Shown here one piece after another: positions 40,020 through 48,220 of a DNA stretch of 64,000 bases. The translations under genes were made by a program, and so were the position numbers. The stretch is from Sphingomonas cannabina (GTDB lineage: Bacteria; Pseudomonadota; Alphaproteobacteria; Sphingomonadales; Sphingomonadaceae), in the NCBI RefSeq assembly GCF_021391395.1, contig NZ_CP090059.1:1535001-1599000 (forward strand), written 5' to 3'. The notes beneath the pieces were generated by a model that saw only the letters and a program-made list of their open reading frames with translations, made no database searches and was not told where the DNA came from. Every line of letters starts with the position of its first letter. Position 1 is the stretch's first letter.

Positions 40020-40928
40020 ATGCGGCTCGACGATCTCGATCCAAGCGAAAACGTCCGCGATCTCGGTTCCGGCGGCAGGGGCGGAGGCGGCGGCTTTCCG
40101 CTGCTCGGCCTGCTGCCCCTGCTGTTCAGCGGGCGGAGGATGGGCTGCGGCACGATCGGCCTGCTGGTCGTCGTCGGCCTCGTCTATGTGATGATGAGCG
40201 GCGGTGGCGGCGGCCTGCTCGGCGGCGGCGGAGGCTCGCTCGCGCCGACGCAGCAGGGCGCGTCGACCGCGGGCGGCACGGGCGCCAAGGTCTGCAACAC
40301 CGCCGAGCGGCTGTTCTCCTGCCGCGTGCTCGCCAGCACCGAGCAGGTGTGGGGCAAGCTCTTCGCCGCGAGCGGACAGCGCTACCAGCCGCCGACGCTC
40401 AACTTCTATCAGGGAGGCACCCAGTCGGGCTGCGGCGCCGCCACCTCTGCGGCCGGGCCATTCTACTGCCCGCCTGATCACGGCGTCTTCCTCGACACCA
40501 GCTTCTTCGACGAGCTCCAGAACCGCTTCGGCGCCAAGGGCGACTTCGCCGAGGCCTATGTGATCGCGCACGAGGTCGGCCATCACATCCAGACGCTGAC
40601 CGGCACCTCGCAGCGTGTGCAGCAGGCCCAGCAGCGCGCCGGCCGCGTGCAGGGCAACCAGCTCTCGGTGCGGCTCGAGCTGCAGGCGGATTGCTACGCC
40701 GGCGTCTGGGCCAAGCAGAGCGGCCGCCTGGAGCCCGGCGACGTCGAGGAGGGCATGACCGCCGCCCGCGCGATCGGCGACGACACGCTCCAGCGCCAGG
40801 CGCAGGGGACGGTGGTGCCCGACAGCTTCACCCACGGCAGCTCCGACGAGCGCATGCGCTGGCTCCGCCGCGGGCTGGAGACGGGCGACCCCGCGCAGTG
40901 CGACACGTTCAGCGGGTCGATCGACTAG
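40020..40928 (+). CDS. YpfJ-type neutral zinc metallopeptidase
   Basis: A 302-residue protein of the Zn_peptidase family (YpfJ/KPN_00206). A Gly-rich N-terminus (GSGGRGGGGGFPLLG) and one membrane span (about residues 43-59) are followed by another Gly-rich linker. The peptidase region has HEVGHH at residues 184-189, LELQADCYAGVWAKQSG with the third ligand glutamate nearby, and SFTHGSSDERMRWLRRGL at the end. The catalytic domain probably faces the periplasm. Substrates are unknown. Confidence 0.9.
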   Translation: MRLDDLDPSENVRDLGSGGRGGGGGFPLLGLLPLLFSGRRMGCGTIGLLVVVGLVYVMMSGGGGGLLGGGGGSLAPTQQGASTAGGTGAKVCNTAERLFSCRVLASTEQVWGKLFAASGQRYQPPTLNFYQGGTQSGCGAATSAAGPFYCPPDHGVFLDTSFFDELQNRFGAKGDFAEAYVIAHEVGHHIQTLTGTSQRVQQAQQRAGRVQGNQLSVRLELQADCYAGVWAKQSGRLEPGDVEEGMTAARAIGDDTLQRQAQGTVVPDSFTHGSSDERMRWLRRGLETGDPAQCDTFSGSID

Positions 40929-41086
40929 GCGGTGAGCTGGTAACGGGGAACGGTCGAGGCTGGTGGTTAGCCGTCGTTGGGGCAGCGACAGGGGTTCGGC
41001 GGATGCGCGCTCGGCTCCAGCCGGAAAGGCCGATGGAGTCCTTTCTCAAAAGCAGACGTTCCCCGAGGCGATTTTCCCGACCCGCG

Positions 41087-41590
41087 CTACTCGCCGATGC
41101 TGGAAAGGAATTCGTCGAGTTGCTCCAGTTGCTCCGGCAATGCGGCCGCCGAGCCCTGCAGTGCTTCCTCGAGCGCCTCCTTGGACGGATAGGCTTCGTG
41201 GAAACGCAGCAGCGTCTTACCGCCCTGGTCCTCGAAGGTCACGGTCGTGACCGCGCCCTCTTCGCCCTCGTCGTTGGTCCAGACGATGCGCTCGTTCGGC
41301 ACCACCTCGAGATACTTGCCGTAGAAGGCCATGGTATCCGAACCGCCGGCGCTGAATTCCAGGCGATATTTGCCGCCGGTACGGACGTCCATATCGCACG
41401 ATACCAGCGAAACGCCGGATGCCGATCTTGGCATCCACCAGCGCTGGAACAACTCAGCTTGGCTCCACGCCCGGTAAACCATGCTCGGCGGCGCATCGAA
41501 TGCCCGCGTTACGACGAGTTCGCGATCCCCTCTGCGCTCGATTGACGTGCGGTTCTGCGCACCGCCTGCACTGCTAACCTGCTGATTCAT
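41087..41590 (-). CDS. SRPBCC / AHSA1-like domain protein
   Basis: A 167-residue START/Bet v1-like protein of the AHSA1 type: LVVTRAFDAPPSMVYRAWSQ, LFQRWWMPRS, then GGKYRLEFSAGG, NERIVWTNDEGEEGAVTTVT and ALPEQLEQLDEFL. The fold binds small hydrophobic ligands. It overlaps the ArsR gene by 17 bases, and such ArsR-SRPBCC pairs are very common; the SRPBCC protein may be a co-effector or detoxifying partner. Confidence 0.88.
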   Translation of the reverse strand: MNQQVSSAGGAQNRTSIERRGDRELVVTRAFDAPPSMVYRAWSQAELFQRWWMPRSASGVSLVSCDMDVRTGGKYRLEFSAGGSDTMAFYGKYLEVVPNERIVWTNDEGEEGAVTTVTFEDQGGKTLLRFHEAYPSKEALEEALQGSAAALPEQLEQLDEFLSSIGE

Positions 41591-41930
41591 CGCTTCCCTC
41601 CTGTTTCATTTCGCTGATGATTTCGTCCAATGCGTCGAAGCGGGCCTCGAACAGCTTGCGATGCGCCTCGATCCACTCGGCCTCCGCCTCGAGGCCGCGT
41701 TTCCCGAGCTTGCAGGTCCTCACCCGTCCGACCTTCTGCGTGACGACGAGCCCCGCCCGCTCGAGAACCTGGACGTGCTTCTTCATGCCGGTCAGCGTCA
41801 TCTGGAACTTGTCCGCGAGACTGGTGATCGACGCGCTCTCTCGCCCAAGCTGATCGATGATCCCGCGGCGGGTCGCATCGGACAGCGCCGCAAACGAGAG
41901 ATCGAGGGGAGGGCTTGAATACTGAACCAT
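41574..41930 (-). CDS. ArsR family winged-helix regulator
   Basis: A 118-residue ArsR-type regulator: LSDATRRGIIDQLGRESASI, LADKFQMTLTGMKKHVQVLE, RAGLVVTQKVGRVRTCKLG. There is no CxC metal site in the usual helix, so it is of the metal-independent type paired with SRPBCC proteins. A perfect inverted repeat overlaps its start codon, which suggests tight autorepression. Downstream it overlaps the SRPBCC gene. Confidence 0.92.
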   Translation of the reverse strand: MVQYSSPPLDLSFAALSDATRRGIIDQLGRESASITSLADKFQMTLTGMKKHVQVLERAGLVVTQKVGRVRTCKLGKRGLEAEAEWIEAHRKLFEARFDALDEIISEMKQEGSDESAG

Positions 41931-41940
41931 ATAGTTCAGT
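41921..41940. promoter_or_regulatory. Perfect inverted repeat overlapping the ArsR start codon
   Basis: ACTGAAC-CATATA-GTTCAGT: 7-bp arms with a 6-bp spacer that contains the start codon (minus strand). The AT-rich centre and symmetry fit an ArsR dimer operator. No Shine-Dalgarno is evident before the ATG, so the promoter may be very close and the mRNA nearly leaderless. Confidence 0.6.
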
Positions 41941-42071
41941 GTCTAGCCTGCTCGCACAGGAAGCGCAAGCGTCCCGAACTTTCCATGCCGTAGACCGGTC
42001 ATCCGAGGCGCGTGCTTGCGCTCGATATGCCGGGTGCGATCCGGAACCGGGATGGCCGCCGTCTCTCACGC

Positions 42072-42357
42072 CTTGCAATGTAGGATTTCGCCTGCTTGGC
42101 TCGTCGGGTCCGAGCTGCGCGAGGCGCCGGCCCGCTCTTTGATCCTGTCGATCCCATCCCGCGTCGCGCCGCTGTCGCGTCCCCGCCGCATCCCTGGCGC
42201 GTCAGCGTCGCGCTGCTGGCGCGCCTCTGTCGCGCCCTTGGCGCGCCGGTGTCGCGCCGCTGTCGCGTTGCCGTCGCATCCCTGTCGCGTCGGCGCCGCG
42301 TTCCCACGTGCCGGCTCGCGTGCACCTGCCCCGAGTCAATTTAGTCAACATTTTCGG
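42072..42357 (+). repeat. Dispersed element, copy A: conserved ends around a 13-unit, 11-bp-period array
   Basis: This fills most of the 532-bp gene-free stretch 41931-42462. Left end CTTGCAATGTAGGATTTCG, then TGCTTGGCTCGT and CCGCTCTTTGA. Right end CCCGAGTCAATTTAGTCAAC (then ATTTTCGG). Between them, 42166-42308 splits without gaps into thirteen 11-mers of consensus GCGYCNCTGTC. The same ends and the same unit (GCKTCCCTGTC) occur at 51134-51402 on the other strand. Reading frames are not conserved between copies, so it is probably non-coding. The rest of the gap holds nothing I recognise. Confidence 0.8.
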
Positions 42358-42462
42358 GGCAATCCGACACCAGAAACGCAATCCGGAAAGGGGCCCGCTC
42401 TACCCGTGACTTTCGTGACCTTCGACGGATTTCCGCGGGTTTCCGGCGCCTGTCGCCGTCTC

Positions 42463-43449
42463 TCAGAGGCGCACCAGCATCTTGCCGGTGTTGGCGCCGC
42501 TGAACAGGCCGAGGAAGGCGTCGGGCATCGCCTCGATCCCGTCGACCACCGTCTCCTCCCGCCTGAGCTGCCCGGCGGCGAGAAGCGCGCCCATGCCGCG
42601 GTAGAACTCGTCCGCGCGGTGCATATGGTCGAAGACCAGGAAGCCGGTGATACGGATGCGTGCGCCGATCACGCGGGCGAGGTAGCGCAGCCTCGTCGGT
42701 TCGGCGCTGTTGTAGACGTCGATCATCCCGCAGATCGCGAAACGCGCATGCAGCCGCGCCGCGGCGAGTGCAGCATCGAGATGGCCGGCGCCGACATTGT
42801 CGAAATAGACGTCGATCCCGTCGGGCGCTGCCGCGCGCAGCCCGTCCAGCACAGGCCCGGCCTTGTAATCGATCACCTGGTCGGCGCCGAGCGAGCGCAC
42901 CCAGGCGCATTTCTCCGCCCCGCCCGCCGAGCCGATCACCGTCATTCCCTTGGCCTTGGCGATCTGGACCACGGTCGATCCGACCGCGCCCGCCGCGGCG
43001 GAGACGAACACCGTCTCGCCCGGCTTGGCCTCGGCGACGTCGAGCAGGCCGAAATAGGCGGTCATGCCCGGCATCCCGAGCTGCCCCAGGAACGCCTGCG
43101 GCGGCACGTCGAGCGCCGGCAGCTTCTGCGCCTCGTCCGCGGGCAGCGCCGCCTCCTCGCGCCAGCCGCGCATGTGCTGGACGAGATCGCCCGGCGCGAA
43201 GCCGTCGGCCCGGCTCTCGACCACCTTGCCGACCGCGCCGCCGGTCATCGGCTCGCCGAGCGCATAGGGGGCGGCATAGCTCTTCGCGTCGTTCATCCGG
43301 CCGCGCATATAGGGGTCGACCGACAGCCACAGGTTGCGCACCCGGATCTCGCCTTCGCGGAGCGCGGACGGCTCGATCTCCCTGAGCGCAAAGTCGCCGG
43401 CCTGCGGCAATCCCTGCGGGCGGCGTTCGAGGGTCCAGGCGCGGGGCAT
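42463..43449 (-). CDS. NADPH-dependent MDR-family oxidoreductase (CurA/leukotriene B4 dehydrogenase-like)
   Basis: A 328-residue zinc-independent medium-chain reductase. The N-terminus has LWLSVDPYMRGRMND, typical of the CurA/PTGR group. The nucleotide-binding part shows FVSAAAGAVGSTVVQIAKAK near residues 143-162, then GADQVIDYK and DVYFDNVGAGHLDAAL. It ends FLGLFSGANTGKMLVRL. Such enzymes reduce double bonds of enones with NADPH. Start at 43449 (MPRAWTLERR). An intrinsic terminator of the upstream gene separates it. Confidence 0.9.
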   Translation of the reverse strand: MPRAWTLERRPQGLPQAGDFALREIEPSALREGEIRVRNLWLSVDPYMRGRMNDAKSYAAPYALGEPMTGGAVGKVVESRADGFAPGDLVQHMRGWREEAALPADEAQKLPALDVPPQAFLGQLGMPGMTAYFGLLDVAEAKPGETVFVSAAAGAVGSTVVQIAKAKGMTVIGSAGGAEKCAWVRSLGADQVIDYKAGPVLDGLRAAAPDGIDVYFDNVGAGHLDAALAAARLHARFAICGMIDVYNSAEPTRLRYLARVIGARIRITGFLVFDHMHRADEFYRGMGALLAAGQLRREETVVDGIEAMPDAFLGLFSGANTGKMLVRL

Positions 43450-43514
43450 CGTCGCTCTCCCATTGGCTTTCGAGCCATGGGTATGGCCGCCGCGCCCGCA
43501 CCGCAAGCGCGTGA

Positions 43515-43548
43515 TGCGAAAACGCCCGGGCGGCGAGGCCCGGGCGTT
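43515..43548 (-). terminator. Intrinsic terminator of the DUF2171 gene
   Basis: Minus strand: AACGCCCGGG-(8-base loop)-CCCGGGCGTT followed by TTCGC. It is a perfect 10-bp stem 33 bases after the stop codon of the gene at 43581. Confidence 0.8.
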
Positions 43549-43580
43549 CCATAGCTGGATCGGGCAGGCGCCCGGCCGGC

Positions 43581-44645
43581 TCAATAGGTGCCGGAGAAGC
43601 TCCGGTTGAGGTTGGTCGTGCCCTCGCCGGTGTCGCGATCGCGGTCGCGATCCGATCCGAAGAAGGCGCTCGAGCGCTCCTCGTCGCGCCAGTGCGTCTT
43701 CGCTTCCTCGGCCGACTTGATGATCGTCACCTTACCGTCGACCGACTGGATCCAGCTCGACGGGATCGAGTGATGGCGGCCGCCCGCGTCGGCATCGCTC
43801 TTGGTCAGGACGATACGGTCGCCGCGGACGCAGTCGACGGTGCCGACATGCTCGCCGTCGGAGCCGACCACCTCCATATGCTCCTCGACCTGCTGCAGCG
43901 CGCTGCGCTGGGTCTGGCGGTTCGAGCGCCAGGTGCCGAACTCGCTCTCGAACCGGCGCGCATTCTCCCGGCGATATTCGTCATAGTCGCGGTCGAGCGC
44001 GTCGATCTGCGAGCGGCGCCAGTTGTGATAGTCGCGGTCGTGGTGGCCGTAGCCCGCCCAATTCTGACCACGCTCGCCATAGCCCATGCGCTCGTCATAG
44101 CGCTGGTCGAGTTCGCGGCGGCGCTCGGCATCCTCGTCGCCGAACCACGAGCGGACCTCGTCGCCTGCCCGCGCCATGAAGCCGCGGTCCTCATAGTCGT
44201 AGCCCTCGGGCACGCGGCCAAAGTCGCGGCGCCCGCGATAGCCGCGCTCGCGCCAGTCGTCGCGGCCGCCGCGATAATCGCGCTCATATCCGCCGCGCCC
44301 GGTTTCGGTGAAGCGATGTCCGTCATGGGCATAGGCGCCGCGATAGTCGCCGCCGAAATTCTGCTGGCCGTAGCCCTGGCCGCGGTAGCCGTAATAATCG
44401 CGCTCGCCATAGCCGCGCCGGCCATAGTCGCCGGGCCGCTCGTACGACGCACCATAGCCGCCGCCATAGCCGGTGCCGCCGCCGCGGAAATTGCGGTCGT
44501 AGCGCGGGCCGATCACTCCGGCGGCCTCGTAGTTGCGGGCGCTCGAATAGCTGTAGTCGCGGCCGGATCCGTAGTCGCGGCCATAGTCCTGTTCCTCGCG
44601 GTCATAGTCGCGCGTGAAATCGTCGTTGCGGAAACGGTCGGTCAT
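43581..44645 (-). CDS. Tyr/Gly/Arg/Asp-rich protein with C-terminal DUF2171 (PRC-barrel-like) domain
   Basis: A 354-residue protein. The first 200 residues are low-complexity repeats of Tyr, Gly, Arg and Asp (GTGYGGGYGASYERPGDYGR, GERDYYGYRGQGYGQQ and similar), resembling RGG/YGG disordered segments. Then comes a segment RSWFGDEDAERRRELDQRYD and a helical NWRRSQIDALDRDYDEYRRE. The C-terminal DUF2171 domain has EVVGSDGEHVGTVDCVRGDR and HHSIPSSWIQSVDGKVTI. Relatives are linked to stress or envelope functions in sphingomonads, but the role is unknown. Start at 44645; GGAAGG lies nine bases upstream. Confidence 0.85.
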   Translation of the reverse strand: MTDRFRNDDFTRDYDREEQDYGRDYGSGRDYSYSSARNYEAAGVIGPRYDRNFRGGGTGYGGGYGASYERPGDYGRRGYGERDYYGYRGQGYGQQNFGGDYRGAYAHDGHRFTETGRGGYERDYRGGRDDWRERGYRGRRDFGRVPEGYDYEDRGFMARAGDEVRSWFGDEDAERRRELDQRYDERMGYGERGQNWAGYGHHDRDYHNWRRSQIDALDRDYDEYRRENARRFESEFGTWRSNRQTQRSALQQVEEHMEVVGSDGEHVGTVDCVRGDRIVLTKSDADAGGRHHSIPSSWIQSVDGKVTIIKSAEEAKTHWRDEERSSAFFGSDRDRDRDTGEGTTNLNRSFSGTY

Positions 44646-44877
44646 GTCCTGCATCCTTCCTTCGAACCTGTCTGGATGCGCGCCGCGACGGCGGCGGCTC
44701 CTCCGGGGAATCAAAGGACGACGACAGCGAATGTTCCGCGCCGGAAGGCGCCCGGGGCGACGAAACGGGCCAGCCGGGCGTTGAGAAAAAAGCTTGCGCG
44801 ATGGGCGTTGCATCGCCCGAACCATGCCGCTAAGGGAGCGCCTCCCGACGGCCACGGCCGGGCGGGACCGGGAGTGC

Positions 44878-44953
44878 GGGGCTGTAGCTCAGATGGGAGA
44901 GCGCTGCAATCGCACTGCAGAGGTCAGGGGTTCGATTCCCCTCAGCTCCACCA
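44878..44953 (+). tRNA. tRNA-Ala (anticodon CGC)
   Basis: The cloverleaf is complete. Acceptor GGGGCTG pairs with CAGCTCC and includes the G3-U70 wobble that identifies alanine tRNAs. The D arm contains TAGCTCAG, the anticodon stem CTGCA/TGCAG holds loop ATCGCAC (anticodon CGC, codon GCG), and the T arm is AGGGG-TTCGATT-CCCCT. The 3' CCA is encoded. The upstream 230 bp to the DUF2171 start should hold its promoter and that of the divergent gene. Confidence 0.97.
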
Positions 44954-45073
44954 TCGCCTCCCGTTTGAAATTCCACGATTTTATTCCCGCCGCCTGACCC
45001 ACTCTCGACCGCGCATCGGCACGTCGGGGCGCGGCGGGCTTGATCCTGAGCGGCGATAGAGCATTAAAACCGC

Positions 45074-46681
45074 ATGGTTTTGCGTAAACGACGGTCGATG
45101 CCCGCGGGCTTCGCCATCACCGCCGCGCTGCTGCTGGCGCCCTTTGCCCTGTCGCCGCTGCCCGCCGCGGACCCGGCGCCGTTCGACCTGCCGGGGCCGG
45201 CGCTCGGCATCTCCGTCACGCGTAACGGCGTCACGCTGCCGATCGGGGAGGTGCCGGCGCTGGCGGAGGGGGACAAGCTGACGATCGCCGCCGACCTGCC
45301 GGAGGACCAGCGCGCCCGCTTCCTGCTGCTGTCCGCCTTCCTCAGCGGCGCGACCAACCCGCCGCCCAAGGACTGGATCCGCACCGCCGAGACCTGGAAG
45401 CGCAAGGCCAAGGACAAGCGCCTTGCCCTGACGGTGCCGGAGGGGGCGCGGCAGCTGGTCCTGTTCCTGGTTCCCGAGACCGGCGGAGCGTCCGACACCA
45501 TCACCGACGCGGTGCGCGGGCGGCCGGGCGAGTTCGTCCGGGCGACGCAGGATCTCAACCAAGCGTCGCTCGACCGCTCGCGGCTCAACGTCTTCATGGC
45601 CGCGATCCGCGCGCAGGAGGACACGCATCCCGAATATCTGAGGAGCATCGCCCCCAGGCTGGCGCGCAGCCTGTCGATGAAGCTCAACGCCGATTGCCTT
45701 GCCCAGGTGATCGAGCAGCAGGCGGCGTGCCTCCTCGAGAACCGCGACTCGCTGATCCTTGCCGACGTGCACACCAGCTCGCTGAGCGAGACGCTGGTCG
45801 GCGCGCCGACCGATCTCGCCCTGCAGCTCAGCTACACGCGTGAGGGCGGCCTCGGCTATTACAGCCCCTATATCGGCGTCGTCCGCGACATCGCCCGGGT
45901 GTTCGGCGCGTTCAGCAATCCGCAGTTCGGCTATCTTCCGACGCTGAGCCTGCGGCAGGGCGACCGCGTGTCGCTGCTCCTCAACGCCGCGCCGTCGTTC
46001 GCCAAGCCCAAGTCGGTGATGGTCGTCTCGATGCCCGCGATCGGGCCGGATCGCCCGCCGCAGCTGCACAATGCGGCCGAGCGCCCGATCTGCGCCACCC
46101 GGCCGAATGCGGTCCTTCCCGTCGAAGGCGCGCCGCTGATCTATTCGACCGGCTATGCGCGCAACATGAAGGTGCGGCTCGCCGCGGCGTCGGGCCGTAC
46201 TCTCGACGTGCCGGTCAAGGCGCGTCCGGACCTCGGCGGCTATGTCTGGGCGGGTGCGATTCCCGCCGGCGCGCCGAAGGGCGCGGTCACCGCCCAGCTC
46301 CATGGCTTCTGGGGATTCGATCCGTTCGACGGCCCGCAATTCGACCTGCAGTTCCCCGGCGACACGGGCTGGAGCGCCGGCGAGGGCGTGCCGCTGGCAG
46401 TCGGGCGCGACAACAAGGTGGTGTTGAGCGGGCCGGCTCCTGCCTGCGTGGAAAGCATTGCCCTGCGATCGGGCAATTCACCCTCGCGGCCGATCGCCTG
46501 GACGATGGCCGACGACGGCCGCATCGCGGTGACCCTTCCGCTGCGCGAGACCCCCGGCGGCGAGGTCGCGATCGAGATCAGGCAGTTCGGTGCCGCCAAG
46601 CCCGTGAAGCTGCCCTTGCCGGTCCAGGCGGAGGCCGCGCCGGTCGAGCCGGCCGTGACGCCGGCCCCGCCCGCGCCTTGA
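45074..46681 (+). CDS. Uncharacterised secreted protein
   Basis: A 535-residue protein with an N-terminal signal (RKRRSMPAGFAITAALLLAP). No family is recognised. Visible features are an early beta-like region with VTRNGVTLPIGEVPALAEGD, a middle helical part with SMKLNADCLAQVIEQQAACL (two cysteines six to eight residues apart), then LILADVHTSSLSETLVGAPT, and a C-terminal beta-rich half ending in a Pro/Ala-rich tail (PAVTPAPPAP). It is probably periplasmic or surface-exposed. It lies 120 bp after tRNA-Ala, with a NUDIX gene 37 bp downstream. Confidence 0.75.
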   Translation: MVLRKRRSMPAGFAITAALLLAPFALSPLPAADPAPFDLPGPALGISVTRNGVTLPIGEVPALAEGDKLTIAADLPEDQRARFLLLSAFLSGATNPPPKDWIRTAETWKRKAKDKRLALTVPEGARQLVLFLVPETGGASDTITDAVRGRPGEFVRATQDLNQASLDRSRLNVFMAAIRAQEDTHPEYLRSIAPRLARSLSMKLNADCLAQVIEQQAACLLENRDSLILADVHTSSLSETLVGAPTDLALQLSYTREGGLGYYSPYIGVVRDIARVFGAFSNPQFGYLPTLSLRQGDRVSLLLNAAPSFAKPKSVMVVSMPAIGPDRPPQLHNAAERPICATRPNAVLPVEGAPLIYSTGYARNMKVRLAAASGRTLDVPVKARPDLGGYVWAGAIPAGAPKGAVTAQLHGFWGFDPFDGPQFDLQFPGDTGWSAGEGVPLAVGRDNKVVLSGPAPACVESIALRSGNSPSRPIAWTMADDGRIAVTLPLRETPGGEVAIEIRQFGAAKPVKLPLPVQAEAAPVEPAVTPAPPAP

Positions 46682-46717
46682 TTGCCGCTGCCCGGCCGCC
46701 GCTCTAGATCAGGAGAC

Positions 46718-47479
46718 ATGGCCGATCAGCCCGCAGCGATCATCCCCGCCGCCACCGTCGTCGTGATGCGCGACCGCCCGAGCGGCGCGCCCGAGCTGCT
46801 GATGCTGGAGCGGTCGGCGGCGATGTCCTTCGCCGGCGGGGCGCTGGTGTTTCCCGGCGGACGGGTCGATCCCGGCGATCGGGCGCTGGCGGAGGTCGGC
46901 GGCGCCGACGATCCCGAGGACGCCGCCGCACGGATCGCCGCGGTGCGCGAGGCGATCGAGGAAGCGGGAATCGCGCTGGCGCTCGATCCGATGCCGGACG
47001 CCGCTGTGCTCGGGGAGATGCGGGCGGCGCTTCACGGCGGGATGCCCCTTGGTGAGGCACTCGAGAGGGTGGGAGCGGGGCTGGCGCTCGACCGGCTGGT
47101 GCCGTTCGCGCGGTGGCTGCCGCTCGGCGTCCCGCATCGCATCTTCGATACGCGCTTCTATCTCGCTCGAGCCCCGGAAGGCGCGGCCCCGAGCGTTGAC
47201 GCGACCGAGAATAGCCGCCTGTTCTGGGCCACCGCCAGCGACGTGCTGGAGGAGGCTGACGCCGGCCGAGCGACGATCATTTTCCCCACCCGGCGCAACC
47301 TCGAGCGGCTCGCGCTGTTCGGCAGCTTTAACGATGCAGTCGCCGATGCGCGCGCGCATCCCGTACGGACGATCACGCCGCACGTCGAGGTGCGGGACGG
47401 CGTCGAGCATCTCTGCATCCCGGACGATCTCGGCTACCCAGTCACCGCGGAGCGGCTGACCCGCGTCCGGCGCGCATGA
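46718..47479 (+). CDS. NUDIX hydrolase, NUDT19-like
   Basis: A 253-residue NUDIX protein. The NUDIX box is split by an insert, as in NUDT19/acyl-CoA diphosphatase relatives: FPGGRVDPGD, then about 20 residues, then AAVREAIEEAGI. The C-terminus has RIFDTRFYLARAP and TIIFPTRRNLERLALF. It probably hydrolyses a nucleotide diphosphate derivative such as CoA esters. AGGAGA precedes the ATG at 46718. Its stop overlaps the extensin-like gene start (ATGA). Confidence 0.88.
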   Translation: MADQPAAIIPAATVVVMRDRPSGAPELLMLERSAAMSFAGGALVFPGGRVDPGDRALAEVGGADDPEDAAARIAAVREAIEEAGIALALDPMPDAAVLGEMRAALHGGMPLGEALERVGAGLALDRLVPFARWLPLGVPHRIFDTRFYLARAPEGAAPSVDATENSRLFWATASDVLEEADAGRATIIFPTRRNLERLALFGSFNDAVADARAHPVRTITPHVEVRDGVEHLCIPDDLGYPVTAERLTRVRRA

Positions 47480-48216
47480 GCAAACCCCGCAAGACGCTGT
47501 GGAAGCTGTGGTGGACGGTCAAGAACGCCTCCGTGCTGCTGGCGTTCCTGTTCGTGCTCTATGCGTTGATGAAGGCGCGGCCACAGGACCTGCCCTGGAC
47601 GGAGCTCGACCTTGCCGAGACGCCGGGCATCTCCACCGGCGACAAGCTCATGGCGCTTGGCGGGGACTTCGCCGAATGCCGCGCGCTGCTCGACAAGGCC
47701 GGTGTGCGCTTCACGCCGCTGGCGCCGCTCGCCGACGGACAATGCGGCTACAGCAACGGCGTGCGGCTGGATGATGGGGGATCGCAGCAGATCGCCTTCT
47801 CACCCGACCGGCTGGGCGTGTCCTGTCCGGTCGCGGCGGGGCTGGCGATGCTCGAATGGAACGTGATTCAACCCGCCGCACAACGCCATTTTCGCTCGCG
47901 CGTGGTGCGGATCGAGCATCTCGGCAGCTACAACTGCCGCCGCATGTACGGCCGCAGCACCGGCGACTGGAGTGAGCATGCCCATGCCAACGCCCTTGAC
48001 GTTGCCGGCTTCGTCCTCGCGGACGGAACGCGGATCAGCGTGCTGAAGGATTGGCAGGGGCAGGGGGAGAAGCCGCGCTTCCTGCATGAGGTCCGCGACG
48101 GCGCGTGCGAGTTGTTCGCGACCGTCCTGTCGCCCGATTACAACGCTGCCCACCGCGACCATTTCCACATCGATCAGGCGCAGCGCGGCGCGCTCGGTTC
48201 ACGAGCGTGCCGCTAG
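47476..48216 (+). CDS. Extensin-like domain protein
   Basis: A 246-residue protein with one N-terminal membrane anchor (about residues 17-32). The Extensin-like_C domain follows: CRALLDKAGVRFTPL, CGYSNGVRL, FSCP-like VSCPVAAGLAMLEWNVIQPA, SYNCRRMYGR, SEHAHANALDVAGFVLADG and NAAHRDHFHID. The His/Asp pattern resembles the metal site of LAS-type peptidoglycan peptidases (SxHxxGxAxD/HxH), so a cell-wall role is likely. It is co-translated with the NUDIX gene through a four-base overlap. Confidence 0.85.
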   Translation: MSKPRKTLWKLWWTVKNASVLLAFLFVLYALMKARPQDLPWTELDLAETPGISTGDKLMALGGDFAECRALLDKAGVRFTPLAPLADGQCGYSNGVRLDDGGSQQIAFSPDRLGVSCPVAAGLAMLEWNVIQPAAQRHFRSRVVRIEHLGSYNCRRMYGRSTGDWSEHAHANALDVAGFVLADGTRISVLKDWQGQGEKPRFLHEVRDGACELFATVLSPDYNAAHRDHFHIDQAQRGALGSRACR

Positions 48217-48220
48217 CAGC

